DNA from: Paramecium tetraurelia
Lineage: Eukaryota > Ciliophora > Oligohymenophorea > Peniculida > Parameciidae
Assembly: GCF_000165425.1 (NCBI RefSeq)
Contig: NW_001799510.1
Location: forward strand, 23,674 to 87,673
Direction: 5' to 3'
Length of the DNA: 64,000 bases
Positions 36,261 to 49,313 of this stretch are shown here, piece by piece (position 1 is the first letter of the stretch; every line of letters begins with the position of its first letter). Under the pieces are notes generated by a model. It saw only the letters and a program-made list of their open reading frames with translations. It made no database searches and had not been told where the DNA came from. The translations under genes and the position numbers were made by a program.

Positions 36261-39200
36261 ATGGAAAGATTCCATAAAGAGATTCATACATTGCACCATT
36301 AAATGACCCAATACTTTTTTTTAGTATGCAGTTTCCTTAAAATTTTAGAGTTATATCTCCAAATTAAAAAACTCCCAATTTAACCATCATATAACCCTAT
36401 ATTGTTTTGCTTCAATATCTTATGTATAATATTTTCTCAGTCATTTAGATGAATTTTTAAAGATCATGGTTTCTTTCTAATTAAAACTCAGATTTTAACA
36501 TTGAATTATCATCCTAGATTGCTTTAAGAATGCATCAATTAAAATTGATAGAAGAAATAAAATTGTGGAAACGATTTTGCAATTCATGAAGTTGGCAACA
36601 TGGGATTTCTAAATGATGTAGGATTTTGGATTAATTATTGTAAATTTTGGAATTACCACACTGCAAAATGTTATTCTTAATATTTACTATTTCATAGGCT
36701 TTATAATATTGGTTCAACCAATAACTTCAAAGAATGAATATTGCCCAAAGACCTTAACACTCATGAAATTATTATTAATAACTTTAATATATGTTTTACA
36801 ATAACAAAAGGTTATAATGATAATTACAATCGAAAATGAGAGGTAGTTTATGAATTAATTTGGTGGATTTGTATTGTTTTAATTTAATTAATGAGAAATT
36901 AAGGAGTTTAAACTATAGAGACAGGAGCTTATAATCATTTTTTGTTACCTCCTATAACTGAACTTTTAAAATCAGGAAAATCTTAAATAATCTTATGTAA
37001 GAACTTATAATAAAAATTCAAATTAAGATCAATTGATTCTAAACCAACAATTTCATTTAAATAGGAGTAAATAAAGGAAAATAGGAAAAATAAAGAGTTA
37101 GTTTTACATCAACTACATCTACCCTTAATAAAGCCTGAATTGCAAATTGCCAAATCGAAAATAAAAGAATAAATTTTTTCAACAAATAGACTTATTGATA
37201 ATATTTAACTAATCAGTTGTGTATCAAGAGCAAGGAATCTATCTTACAATGATTAAATTAATAATACAGAGAGATTACACTAATTTTCGATTCGAGGAAC
37301 GCAAAGTTAAATCTAAAGTAGAATACTTGCTTGATAATATGTTTCAATTATAATTAAATATAAATTGGATATTATGAATTTTAAAGAATAAACTGGAATG
37401 TAATTATATTATGATTCGACAATAAGCCATAATAGACATCATAGTTATATTGATTTTAACTAAAACAATTCCAAATTCAATTCATTTATTAGTTTGAAAT
37501 CTCCCACACATAGAAAACATCAGATTGTAACGGATTAGAGAAAAAATATTAAGTTCAAGAAGTTAAATTCATAGAATGATGGAAAATTTCTCTCGAAATT
37601 ATGATTTAATACAATAATCAGGAACTCACTCCTTAATTGTCACCAGTAGGAAGTTTCACAGAAATAAAAAAACAGATAGATAAAAGACATGATGGTTCTT
37701 TGACTTTACAAGAGTTGAAATCTAATTAAACAAACGTAATTTAGATATACTACGGTAGAAATTAAGTTGATTGTAACAAGATTCAGGTTTAATTATTTCT
37801 ATGTGAGAATATATGATAGAGAAAGTCCGTTGCAAGCTTATGTAAGAGGTGAAAATTCGAAATTACAGACATTTAAGATGAACATTTCAACAGTAGCCCA
37901 ATTTCCTACTAGTTTTAACTGTGAACTAAGCAATATAATCGAAATACTTTAAATTTGCAGATCAACAACAGAGGGATACATTCTCTATGAAGAATTTATA
38001 CATTTCAATTTATTCAGAAGAGGATTGTCTTATAACAATCAACTTTCTTTTTGGTCATTACTTTAAGAAGAAAATAAAAATGATAAAGGATGAATTCGAT
38101 TCAGAGAAATCTAAGCAAAGTATTTAGAATATACTATGTTTCATAGAATTATATTTGTTTTATAGTCCAAGATTAGATCCAAGTCAGATAGATAAGATAA
38201 CTAATAATGTAAATGCTAAACAATATTAAGAGAATTGTAATATTATATTTTGATTAAAGAGATTGACTAAAAGATAAAGATAAGTTAAAAGCTGTTAAAT
38301 AAAGAATTTTGTAAGCAGTTGAAAGAAAAAAAGAAATTTAAGAGGATAAAAGAATGAATATCATAAGAAAATTAAAAGCAAATGAATCTTTGAAAGAAAT
38401 TAGAAATGTATAGAAATAAATCGAAATTTAATAAAAATTGAAATTTAGAAATCAAATTTCTTGGATTGGATTCATCAAAATAGCAATATATGCAACTAGA
38501 ATGAAAGAAAAGATGGATGTAAATTTTTTCATATTATATAAGCAAATGAAATGACATAATAAATATTTAGCAAAAGGAAGATTGATAGTTTGGTAATATA
38601 AGACTATAACAATGATAAAAATTAAAGGAATGGAGCAACTGTTGAAGAGATAAGCCGATTCAAAATTTGTTTATCAATTAGAATATTTATATAACAACTA
38701 AAACAGTTCTCAAAAGCAAGGGCTATTAAGGTTGTTTTATAATTTTTACATGCTACTCATTTATACACTTGATGTTTATAAAAACATCATTATTTTGTTG
38801 AAAAAGTTAACTATGTTAAGCGTGTGTTTAAGAACCTAAAATTGAAACACAAAGCCTATAGAGATAGAATATGGAGGCTTTTGAATAAGAATGGTTAAAC
38901 TATTATTCTTGAATTGATTAATAAACATAGTCAAATAAAAAAGAGACAATATCATACTGATAAGTATCAAATTATTATTTAAATGTTGATAGCATTTTAT
39001 TATTATAGATAATGGATGATTTCATTAAATAAAAGAAATAAAAATGTTCACAATATGCTCAAAATTATATTCAAGAAAAAAATAAGAAGAAAAAAGTACT
39101 TGACTTCACTTTAAGTCTGATGCAAATATTTAGTGCTCCAACTAACGAAGATTTAATAGAAATATATAAAATATATGCAATCTAAAAAATATCGTAAATT

Positions 39201-39350
39201 AATGATTCAATCAATTGAAATTATCAAAATGCATTTTCTCTTTAGAAAGCATATAAAAATTATTATGTATAAATTAATTAAATTATGGATGGCTATTATG
39301 CTTACGAAAGTGAAAGAAATCAGATTGACTATATTTGGAATAATGTATGT
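36261..39350 (+). pseudogene. Long membrane-protein gene broken by repeated TGA codons
   Basis: From ATG 36261 a 25-nt intron (about 36332-36356) leads into a frame that stays protein-like for over 1 kb and has hydrophobic helices (for example FGLIIVNFGITTLQNVILNI and VIMIITIENERQ). In that single frame TGA occurs at 36502, 36892, 37375 and 37495. Further right, with 31-nt and other introns, come segments RHDGSLTLQE, YVRIYDRESPLQAYVRG and STTEGYILYEEFIHF (EF-hand-like) and finally QNAFSLQKAYKNYYVQ (IQ-like), again separated by TGA (for example 38091 and near 39222). Either a large decaying gene, several fused fragments, or TGA used as sense. Approximate end; it abuts eL36. Confidence 0.5.
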
Positions 39351-39356
39351 AATAAT

Positions 39357-39686
39357 TCAATGTTTTTATTGTTACTTTCTCATGGCTCTATAGAGGTTTT
39401 AGACGAGTTCGATCTTTCTTTTTCCTCTTCTATTTGTACCCAATCTCTTAGCTGCTAATTTTCCTGCCTTCTTTAAATCTTTTGGTTGATTTGTTTTGAA
39501 CAATTCAATAATTCTCTTTTCATATGGGCTCAAACCTGCTACTTCTTAGATGATCTTTCTCACTTGTAAGACTCTCTTACCCAAAGTTCCCTTTCTTTAA
39601 GAAGGTCTTCTTCTTAATTATTTCTTTGTTAATGATGATGTAATAAATCCTCTATTTAAACCAACTGCAATTCCTGTTCTTCCCAT
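39357..39686 (-). CDS. RPL36: Ribosomal protein eL36
   Basis: Predicted 109 residues, no intron. Start [14 protein letters not shown] matches the family's AVGLNKG block; REV-type segment [33 protein letters not shown] and the terminal YRAMRK are diagnostic. Basic throughout, as expected for a 60S subunit protein near 5.8S/28S rRNA. Length agrees with eukaryotic eL36 (about 105). Confidence 0.95.
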
Positions 39687-41689
39687 TATTTTAAAAATGA
39701 TATTTTTATTTTTAAATAATAATCACACAATAACATCTTTATTTCGCTAACTAACAAATACTTTGATTTCCGATTTCGATGTTTTTATGATCTACTCTAA
39801 GTTATTATATTGTAAGTAATTTGAACATTCTCGATATCTATACAATTTTAATCAAAATGCCCAAAATAATACTCATTTTTTATTGTAAGATTCATAAATA
39901 CGCTTTATCTAACTATTATTGTTGATGAGAATTCTACTACTTTCTCAGCAGATTCTCATTTCATATTCATTAATATTGGAAACCTTATAAGCGAATCCAA
40001 ATTATAATATATTTAATCTATTTAATCTATTTTAATACATGCAACGGTAAATTTTAAGGATAGACATTAAATAAAATTAATGCTCACTTAACATTAGTAG
40101 ATTCTGATAGAATTGAGGATTTTAAGCTAAAATATAAATTAATATCTCATTTGCTTTGAGCTTGCAAAAAAAAATAATCTAAAGTTATAATCTTAATTGA
40201 TTTCAAATATAATCATTTAATCCATTTTGTTAATATTTTCCTTATAATAATCATTGAGAAGATTTACAATATGTTTTATCAATAATTCTTAATCACCAAA
40301 GCCTTTGCTTATATATCATTGATTAACATATAAGAATATAAGTTATTGATATATAAGAAATGATTCTTTTATAATTTCGACCTTTATTTCAAATTATCAA
40401 AATGATTATCCTAACTATAGATACCTTTTTCATTTATGAATCAAATATTATTACATCAAAAACTGACAATTAAATTATAATTGGATGAGCAAGATTTGGA
40501 ATTCTTACTCTGTTAAAAGACTACTAATAAAAACTAATTATAATATCTAATTATTCGTTTACATGGTAATAAATCAAAATATTTTTAACCTTTATTATTG
40601 CTTTATATCAATTTAGAATTCATATTTGATTTCTTAAGATATGTACAGAGTAGTCTCTTATTTAAAGGTTGTTTTAGAATATATATTTCTCTTCTTGTCA
40701 AAAAAAGTCTTGGAGTCTTTGATTCATTAATACTTAAATTATTTTTGTTACCATATTCTAAATGTGGTAGATTTAGAATATTATTAATGACAGTTTTAAT
40801 TAATTTTAGCAAAGTTATTTTTATAAGTTTCAGTTTTAATTCTAAATTAACCACAATTTGATATTTGTTTAAGTATCATTTGACTATTTTTCTATTTCTA
40901 AAAATATTTTAATTTAGCATTATCATGATTTTAATTATTCATCGTCTTTTATTAAACTTTATTAAATAGAATATGAATTGATAGGTTTATTTTAGTATTT
41001 GTATACTTCTCTTTAGGATATGTTTTACGAATATTGTTCATCAAATTTATGATTGTATTAGCTAATTCCTGGGATTTAGGACTCACAAGTATTTTTCTAA
41101 ATAATCTATTTGAATGTTTATCACATAAAAATTAAAATAACTAATACTATAATGAGTAGGAGATCCAACTAAATCATATCTTCGTTAGATGGCCTTACAT
41201 GTTATGGCTAAATAGATAACTAGGGTGAGGCTGGAAATTAGAAATAATTTATATTGAGTCTATTTATATCTTTTAGAAATGAATATTTTCTTTTTATTTC
41301 TCCCACAACAATCTAAACAACTACAACTTGAAATTAATTTTTTATTATCAATTTGATTGATTTATTGAAACTGCATTGAATAATTATAACTAAGACTTAT
41401 ACATCCTTATAGTTTCTTAAAATGTACTTTTTCCTAAGCATTTCTCAAATTTAAAGATTTTATAGATGAGTCTATTGTCCTAAATAGAAGTCTTTATTAG
41501 AAACTATTAACTGAATGTTTTCAATAGATTTGATTCTGGTTAAATTTCAAATAATTTCATAATTTTATACTTATCTAGTATTATTATTATTATTGATGAA
41601 AATGAATTAGATATCTATTTAAGATGTCTAGATAATAAAATATTATCATTCTAATCAATATTTTTGTATAATTATGAATGTATTTTTTA
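39687..41689. other. Two-kilobase gene-poor region
   Basis: A+T-rich. A minus-strand TGA-free stretch at about 40456-40854 reads in protein style but begins without ATG, so I do not call it. The region upstream of eL36 should hold its promoter. A phrase TTTCGATGTTTTTATGA near 39776 recalls the tandem duplication at 23.9 kb. Confidence 0.45.
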
Positions 41690-42407
41690 TCACCATTCTG
41701 GTTTTGGTCTTTATTTCTTTGCTATTTCTCCTCTTGCCAAATCCGGGAAGTTTTCTTCGCATGATAAGGGTACATCTTTGAAATAGTAATTGCCATAAGT
41801 ATTGTTTTATCTCTCTCTCTCATATGACCATTATCTTTCTCCAAGTAAACAGTGTCTATAAAACTTAACTGCAGTCATTTTTGTGACTTACCACCAGAGA
41901 TAAGATGCTCCGAATAAATACAACCCATATCCTGCCAAACCCACATATCCAAAACTAATATTAGTGATCACATTCACATACTTGTAAAAGAATGAAGTTT
42001 ATTTGATACTTGTTATACCTCTTTATCCAATAGGCAAAAACATTTGTCTCTAAGTTAAAGCAGCTTTTTAATATTCACATTCAATATATACCTTATAAAA
42101 AGAATCCAGTAGTGCATATCCAAACAGGGAAGATTCGCACAAAATTGAAGCATTTCAGATCTCTCTCAACAAAATCTTGAATGTTTCTTGCCACATGAAT
42201 TCTGAATAGAATAAATAAAAAATATTACCTCTGTAATTTATTTACAAAATATGTTCTTGGATCTATTTGCTTACCTTCTTGTGCATTTTCTTGCATGATT
42301 TCAACATATCTTTTATAAGCTGGGTTATCCCCATGTTAGTAAAATAACAATGGGTCATACAACTTTTGAATTTCCTCTTTCAGATTTTTGGCATCTGCTT
42401 TAGACAT
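41690..42407 (-). CDS. Two-helix membrane protein, probably mitochondrial, unknown
   Basis: Predicted 220 residues with introns of 27 and 28 nt. N-terminus is soluble and helical (SKADAKNLKEEIQKLYDP). The centre has the hydrophobic spans FVRIFPVWICTTGFFL and ISFGYVGLAGYGLYLFGASY, rich in Gly and aromatics, then WWQVTKMTAVKFYRHCLLGE and a Pro-rich tail DVPLSCEENFPDLARG. The layout resembles small ciliate inner-membrane complex subunits, an inference only. A 23-nt GT...AG inside the tail is not used because splicing it would cause an early TGA. Confidence 0.65.
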
Positions 42408-43479
42408 CTTAATTATATATATATAATAATGATTTGATAAAATAATCATTCACTAATTATCTTTATTCGAGAGATTAATATCACTTAGAATCTATCTTAT
42501 AATATCACAGATAAATTAACGTACTTAGTAGAAAATACTAATATAACATTCTGATACCTCTAAATTGAAATTAGAACATTTTCAATAAATCAGATTATAA
42601 GTTATTTCTTTTCCTCTTTTTACTATTAATTTTATCAAATAGATATCTCGTAATTCATTTATTTCTCCAAATTATTTTCTAATTTCTCTATTCTAATTAG
42701 CTATAAATCTTTTCTTAGTTCTAATTAAGACTCTTCACTCTTTGAAGATCAATTAAAACCTTCAAAAGTTAAATCAGTAGTTACATCAGTCAATAAATTA
42801 ACTTTGAAATTGGTATTATAAGATTTATTAAGTGTAATAAAATTTCAAATAGTTTAAAATTGTAAAATTAAATTCTCCATGATAAATTATTATTTTATTA
42901 AAAGATTGAATTTCTTAATGAATTTAGCTTGAAATTTGATTCAAGTATTACTCGATATCAAAAAACTTAATTTTATGATTTCCCTATCTTGTTAGGGAAA
43001 TCTAGCTTTTCCTTACGAACTAAAATCATTATCAAATCTATAGTTTAATTTGACAAGTTAGATAATGTTATCTGTAGTAATTGCTGATCCAAAAATAACT
43101 TTTTAAGAATATACATATAAATAATAGCATAAATGGAATGTTATGAATATACAAAACTTTTATCTCCTTTCAAATAAAGAAAGCAATAGAGTTGAAAATT
43201 ATCAATTCAAAAAAATTATCATAATGAAATGAATTAATTAGAAGCAAATTGGTTTATTAAAGAATATGGGAAATAGCATAAAAATATAATAATAATCTAT
43301 GAATAATATGTTAATAAAAAATAGATATGTCAGAGAAATACACTAAATTTCAGCATCTATCTTTTCAGACAGGGATAACTATTAATCATCATGATAGCTT
43401 ATTGATAGATATAAAATAAATATATCAAAAAAATGAAGTATTTTATAATTATGGTTTATTATTATTTTTTATTTATTTA
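42408..43479. other. Gene-poor spacer
   Basis: About 1.07 kb without a supportable gene; contains the perfect hairpin listed separately. Confidence 0.45.
42976..43001. repeat. Perfect 10-bp inverted repeat (hairpin)
   Basis: Arms GATTTCCCTA and TAGGGAAATC separated by a 6-base loop (TCTTGT). It is the most G+C-rich patch of the surrounding kilobase. Could be a structured RNA element, a protein site or chance. Confidence 0.7.
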
Positions 43480-43805
43480 ATGTTTTCGGGTTAAAGCGAA
43501 TTCGATCTAAGAGTTTTTTTATCCTCTTATTCAGATGCTCTGCATTGTCTAAAATAATCAGCTGATAAATCTACTTTAAGAAAAAACTATGAAAATATTG
43601 CTAATCGACTTACGATTTATGTGAAACAAAAGAAGGTATTTTGAATACCTTAATATAGATGTTTGGTGAAGTAAATATATCTAAAAATGAAGAGAGAGAT
43701 ATTTTAGCATTTCAATATACACAGTAAAATATCAAAGATGTATAAAAATAGTTATATATTTTTAAAATATTTACCGGATTTCGACAATTTTAAGGGGAAT
43801 TATGA
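43480..43805 (+). CDS. Small hypothetical protein
   Basis: Predicted 100 residues with one 23-nt intron containing TGA, joining YENIANRLTIYVKQKK to MFGEVNISKNEERDIL. Helical, soluble, no recognised domain. The intron fixes the frame and is good evidence that this is a gene. Stops just before the convergent gene at 43929. Confidence 0.6.
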
Positions 43806-43928
43806 ATAGTTGTAGACAATCCTAAATAATTCATTTAATTCTCTATCTTCAGATTTTTAGCTTTATTCATAATAATCATAATAATAATAAGCACAATGAT
43901 TTGAATATAAGTATTTATGTGATAAAAA

Positions 43929-44477
43929 TCATATTATAATAAGATCATCATCCTCATCTCTAAATCCAGTGTTGTGGTTTGGATATTGAGAATTTTAAGG
44001 TGTTTTCTTTTTCAAACATTTCGTTTTTAATTAGTAAACCCAGTTACCAATTATTTTTTAAGGAGGTACAACAGCTAATTTATTGGTTTTGATAAATGAG
44101 GACATTTTTTCGGCCACTTTATACATAAACTAATTTGATTCTTTCATTGAAGAGACAAAATTTTAGCTTAAAGTTAATTCCTATTTTGATTTAATTTATG
44201 TTATAGTTCTTCAAAATAGAAAAAAACTAAATTACTTTTGTGTAAATTGGTAAAGGGTCTTAAAACTATTATAAGTAGTTTTAGTTAAGGATAAATTTGA
44301 TAATTATTATGATAATTATTTTTTTTGATCTTTATTAGAATTAACCTTTTTGAGTCTATCATAAAGTGTAACACTCTAATTCCTACGTGGATCCTCTTGA
44401 TTAAAGGAATTTTGATATTCTAATAGATCTGGTTGTGATTATGTGTGAGTATTAGGCGTTTTATCAACAATGAACAT
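43929..44477 (-). CDS. Hypothetical protein
   Basis: Predicted 173 residues with one 27-nt intron that contains a TGA. N-terminal part is Asn/Gln-rich, the middle is helical (LYDRLKKVNSNKDQKKQLSQ), the C-terminal part contains SSMKESNQFMYKVAEKMSSF. Ends in an acidic tail DEDDDLIII. No family recognised. Divergent from the KATNIP-like gene with a 64-base spacer. Confidence 0.6.
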
Positions 44478-44541
44478 TATTATTTATTAATATTTAATTA
44501 TGTAACAATAATTAATAAAGCCTCAATCTAAAGAACATGCA

Positions 44542-46801
44542 ATGCAAATTTTGTAATCAGGATTTTAGCTGTATTAACATTAAGGACACATGAGTTTCAA
44601 CGAAAATGCTATTGTAATTTAATAACCAGAAAGAATGAGTTTCAACGATTAGAAGATGAAATCACATCCAAAAGTTCATAATGTTTTTGAAAATCAAAAG
44701 AGAACCAGAATTAATTAACATTAAATTGAGCAAAGTATAGTTGGAAATAAATTTGAAATTCCTGTTTTGCCATCGGGTAAATATCTCAAATTTAATGTTC
44801 TTTCAAATTGGGGAGATAAATAACAAGTTGGTCTTAATGGAATTGAAGTGTTTGACTCATAAGGTGGTAATATAACTAGATATATTAAAATGCCTATGCA
44901 AGATGAGTACATAGAGAAATTAAAGTTGATAGACGGTTACTAAGCAGTTAAAGACGATAAACATATTTGGAAAACAAAGAACTTGAAACCTGAAATCATT
45001 ATTGATTTAACTGCAAATATAAAAGTCTCATTGATAAGAATTTGGAACTACAATAAATCCAGGATTCGATCCTATAAAGGTGTTAGATTGTTAAAGATTA
45101 CTTTAGATGAAAGATTAGTAAACTATTTATGTAATATTTTAGTTAGATATTTTATGGAGATATTTAGAAAGCAACTGGAGATCTAAAGAAGTTCTAAGAT
45201 AATTGTGAATACATATTATTCACATAGGATTCTAAAATTATAAGTAGAATAGCTGAATTAGATTGGCTGAACAAAAGAGCCGAAGACTATTCTATTTAAA
45301 TTCTATAGTAAACTATGAGTATGAAATAAATTCGACCAAATACTGGTACAAAGTTACAGTCATAGAAACCAAGATAATAACAATAATAAAATGATTAATC
45401 GCCGTCCTCAAAATTATACTCATCAAGAATTTATTAATAAAGCAATAAAGAATAGGAGTAAGCAGCAATATAATAAAGATCATAGCCATAATAAAAAGAG
45501 TAAGAAATCTATAAACCTTCAAATAAATAAGAGAAAGTATAAATGCAATACCCTGAATACATATCTGTTTTTGATATATTATTAGAATTCAATAATGGGT
45601 CAAAACGATTCCTGGGATTAAATGGAATATTATTAATTGATTATAATAACAAATAGATTCATTAAGAAGAGATATAAGATTCTAATCTAACTGAATACGA
45701 AATATAACGACTATTCTATTCTAATAATCCAACCTAGATTGATTCATCCAATATGATTTGGATAAAATAAAAGAGAATTTATATCAAATTCAAGCAACAA
45801 ACAAAATTATCAATGATTAAATTTTATAATTGCAACCAAATTGTTAGTGAATCTACATTTACTGGACCAGAAATAGTCAAAATTACTTATAATGGAAGGT
45901 TCAAAATATTTAGTAATTATATTGCTATATCTAATAGATTTGAGACCTGCACCATGTGAAGAAATTAATTTTGTTTAAACTATTTAACTAACTTAACCAA
46001 ACAATAATTCTTATTCAGGCAATCTTGTGGCTAATTATGAATTATTTCATTCCAATTATGTCATTGCTTATCCTCCTTGTGGAATGATAGTCACTATTTA
46101 TTTGATTAATACTTGGGGAGATAACAATTATGTCGGTTTAAATGGACTAGAAATTTATGATCACCAAGGTTCAGCCTTATTATAAAGAAAACTCATACCT
46201 TATACTATTCATTCTGTTCCATAAGTATTTCGATTAATATTATTTTAGTTAGAAGATGATCCAAGAGTTGTCTAAAACTTAGTAATTCCTCCATATGATA
46301 TTAATTGTTAACCTTAAAGAAGCTTCTTGGCTCCATTTATTAATACTCCGATGGAAAAGTTAAAAAATAAGAATGCCATCATTATCCAAAAGGCAAGGGA
46401 TTTAGAGAAATAAGATATCAATAAGATCTATGTATTATTTGATAAACTTACTTGTTTCAGCGGAATAGACTTTTATAATTATACGAAAGATTGGTAAAGA
46501 GGAGTGAAGGAAGTCCACATATATGTTAATAATCGATTGATTTATTAAGTATTTTATCTCAATTTATACTTAGGGAAACATTAATCAGACTTTTCAAGAC
46601 ATAAAAAAGAACATATATAATAAAACAACTATATTATTTTCAGATTCCAATTAAATTAAGTAATAATTAAATCCACACTTTTATCAATTTCCAGATGAGT
46701 AAGTATCTTTGATTGATGAAAACAAATAATTAACCTAAAGAGAATATTAGTAATATTACTCCCAATAATTGATTAGACCTAAAACAAGTATTCAATCATG
46801 A
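44542..46801 (+). CDS. Katanin-interacting protein (KATNIP/KIAA0556, DUF4457) homologue
   Basis: Predicted 726 residues. Three beta-rich DUF4457-type modules are seen: FNVLSNWGDKQQVGLNGIEV near residue 85, LEFNNGSKRFLGLNGILLID in the middle, and TIYLINTWGDNNYVGLNGLE near residue 480; each has the W-G-D/V-G-L-N-G-I/L-E-V/I pattern of the family. LLKITLDERL-IFYGDI and RPAPCEEINF also match. Introns of 29, 25 and 25 nt (45118-45146, 45913-45937, 46549-46573). Between modules lies a Gln-rich linker. Human KATNIP is a ciliary base protein linked to Joubert syndrome and binds katanin, consistent with a ciliated cell. The start is the first in-frame ATG; upstream ATG 44537 is in another frame. Confidence 0.85.
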
Positions 46802-47276
46802 AATTGCTTACATTTAATATATCCTATATATTTTATTGAAAATTAAGTTTATTATACTCTTAACTTATCTAATTAAATAAATCAATTTTGAATGATTAAT
46901 ATATCTAAGTTGCTAAATGAAGGTTTATAATCATCAACTTTAATACTATAAAAATTTATGAAATAAAAACTAAAGATATGAACTATTCTTAATTTTCGAT
47001 GTAATTATCTTATCAAATTCTAATACTAAGAGATATGAAGTTATATGTTTACTATTAATAATATATATCATTGAAATTAAATAGATTTTAGAGATAGTAA
47101 TTCTACTAACATAAAATTAGATAACCGTAAGCTTATAATTTAATATATAATAAAACAAAATAATAAGATGAATATTAATATGGTAACTCTTCTAATTCAT
47201 AAGAGAATTGATATATATTATATTGAAAAATTATATAAAAATATCCTGTTAATAACAATAATATAATTATTTAATT
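46802..47276. other. A+T-rich spacer
   Basis: About 475 bases with nothing recognisable. Confidence 0.5.
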
Positions 47277-47570
47277 ATGCAATAATATTTAAAGAGAGTA
47301 AAGAAGAGAATTCAAGAATAGTGGATTAAATATATTTTCATTTTGATAATATTGGTAATAGCTATGTTTAGAAATTATGCAAATCAAAAAATTTCAGACG
47401 AAGAACCTGTAAAATTAACAGAAGAATAGATCGCAAAAACTGAATAATATAAGTAGGAAACAATAATGCAATATGGTATAATGTGTGCAGTATTTATTGG
47501 CATCCTGGTTTTCATATAGACGTTAAATAATAAATATGAAAAGCCTAAGGAAAAAGAAAAAGAGCAATGA
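47277..47570 (+). CDS. Small two-helix membrane protein
   Basis: Predicted 97 residues. Basic start (MQQYLKRVKKRIQEQW), first hydrophobic helix IKYIFILIILVIAMF, polar acidic loop SDEEPVKLTEEQIAK, second helix IMCAVFIGILVFIQTL, then a highly charged Lys/Glu tail. Topology suggests both ends on the same side. No family recognised. Confidence 0.55.
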
Positions 47571-47896
47571 AAGTTAAGTGTATATAATCAATAATTATTG
47601 TTATTTAACATATATGTTAATTTTTATATTCAATAACAACTCTTCCTAAATTTAAGAATTTTCTAGAACAATGGTTTTAGGTTTTATAGTAAATCTAGTT
47701 ATTTGGATTGGATGTCTACAATATTGATTTTCTTTTATTATTCTAGAAAGTATTTCTCAAATTGTATGATTTTATGGAACTTAATTTATTTATCAAAGTT
47801 CAAATTAAATTTATTGGATTATGATTAATCGATCTTTAAATAAAAATGAGTTTGAAGATGATATAAGAAAATAAAATAATAACGATTATTTATAAA

Positions 47897-49003
47897 TCAA
47901 TCGTTGCCTTATTTAAATGATTGAATTCCATTCCAAAATGATCCTAAACTTCCTATAAATCCATCATGTTTTATAAAATAAGGCTATATTAGAATGATGT
48001 TGTTACGTGTCTATTTTACTAATCTAATTTTGAGAAGTAGGAGAAAGCTTCGTTAATGCATTGTAATGTTTCTTCATGATTTCTTATGAAATGTCCGGAA
48101 AAGAATACTCTTTCAATATTATGTAACTTTGAATGCAGGAAGGCTATTTGGCTGATGTTGTAAGTAGTCATATAAAGTAAAGATTTGACTAGATCCGATT
48201 TATTAATATTTATATTTTAATCTAATTTTCCCATACTGACTGCTACATGCTTTTCATTTTTGTTTCTTGTTGGAGATTAAAATCCTAAATGAACTTCATC
48301 CATCAATAAATCTGTATGTGCATTAGAACCTTATTTAGTCATTTTTAATAATTCATCGAAATCATTAATGCCAGTAAACAGATGACTCAATCCCAAAAAC
48401 ATTCCACCTCCTAAAGATGTGCCTGAGATTCTGGCAAATTGATCTTCATTGTCAAATTTTAATATGCTAACTCCACTTCCTATATTAACCAATATAAATG
48501 GGTAAATTGAAGCCTAAAAATAAGTTGATATTAATTATACCGTCAACTACAAATATTCAATACCATTATTAAAAGTAAAGTATGTATTTTTGCATTTAAT
48601 GCTATCTAACAATTTAAACCCGAATTTTAGAGCATCAAATTCATTAATCCTGATGATTTTTCCATAATTGGAAATTTAATCATAATACTTAAATGATCCT
48701 CCTCCTGTGATATAAAAATTTTAGATATACGACTTTCCATCCACGATGAAGCCAATTCCTTCCAAATTTTCAATCAACTTATCTAATGAATTGGGATGAG
48801 AGATAAAATGGATTTCATAATCCTCAGTCTCATTTATGACTATTAAGAATAAAATTATTTCTAATACTGTTGAGTTCTTTTTTAGTTTGACATTTTAAAC
48901 TAACCCCTTTCTTAGTTGCAAATGTTAATTTCGTTAATGTTCCCCCAATGTCTAAGCAAACGATAGGTATTAAATTTTAAGAAAATGATGGATTATTTTA
49001 CAT
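47897..49003 (-). CDS. Pantothenate kinase (eukaryotic type II)
   Basis: Predicted 342 residues. ATP-binding start VCLDIGGTLTKLTFAT, conserved FYITGGGSFKYY, then PFILVNIGSGVSILKFD and SGTSLGGGMFLGLSHLFTG, the acyl-CoA/pantothenate core of PanK. Near the end FFSGHFIRNHEET and DGFIGSLGSFWNG match the family C-terminus. Introns of 28, 27 and 23 nt; the 27-nt one is 3n and free of TGA. PanK phosphorylates pantothenate, the first and regulated step of CoA synthesis. Human PANK cores are about 350 residues, so this is full length without an N-terminal extension. Confidence 0.93.
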
Positions 49004-49069
49004 CTTATTAATAATATTCAAAATAATGAAAAAAATGAATGATTATTGAAACTCTATATTATACATACT

Positions 49070-49294
49070 ATGGAATAGCAGAAAAGTTATAATTTTTATA
49101 GTTAATCATATTTAAGATAAGATCTGATCTATGAGAATAATTTAGAGGTTCAAGACTATTACTTTTAATTGATTGAGAGTTATTAATAAGATTCATTTTA
49201 TAAATATTTCATAAATGGCTAGGCTAATTTAATAAGAATCGATGGTTTGATTTAGTAAAATGATATTAAATACAGGTGCCTAAATAAATTTTGA
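49070..49294 (+). CDS. Small hypothetical protein
   Basis: Predicted 74 residues, aromatic-rich (NFYSQSYLRQDLIYENN, DYYFQLIESYQQDSFYKYF). Ends 20 bases before the SURF1 start on the same strand, so it could alternatively be a 5' exon of that gene, though no GT...AG joins them well. No domain recognised. Confidence 0.45.
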
Positions 49295-49313
49295 GTATAT
49301 TATAATAATATTA

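Noticed and set aside
40456-40854. Minus-strand open frame of about 130 codons
   Set aside because: Opens without an ATG (GTG only, TGA just upstream) and no intron joins it to an upstream exon.
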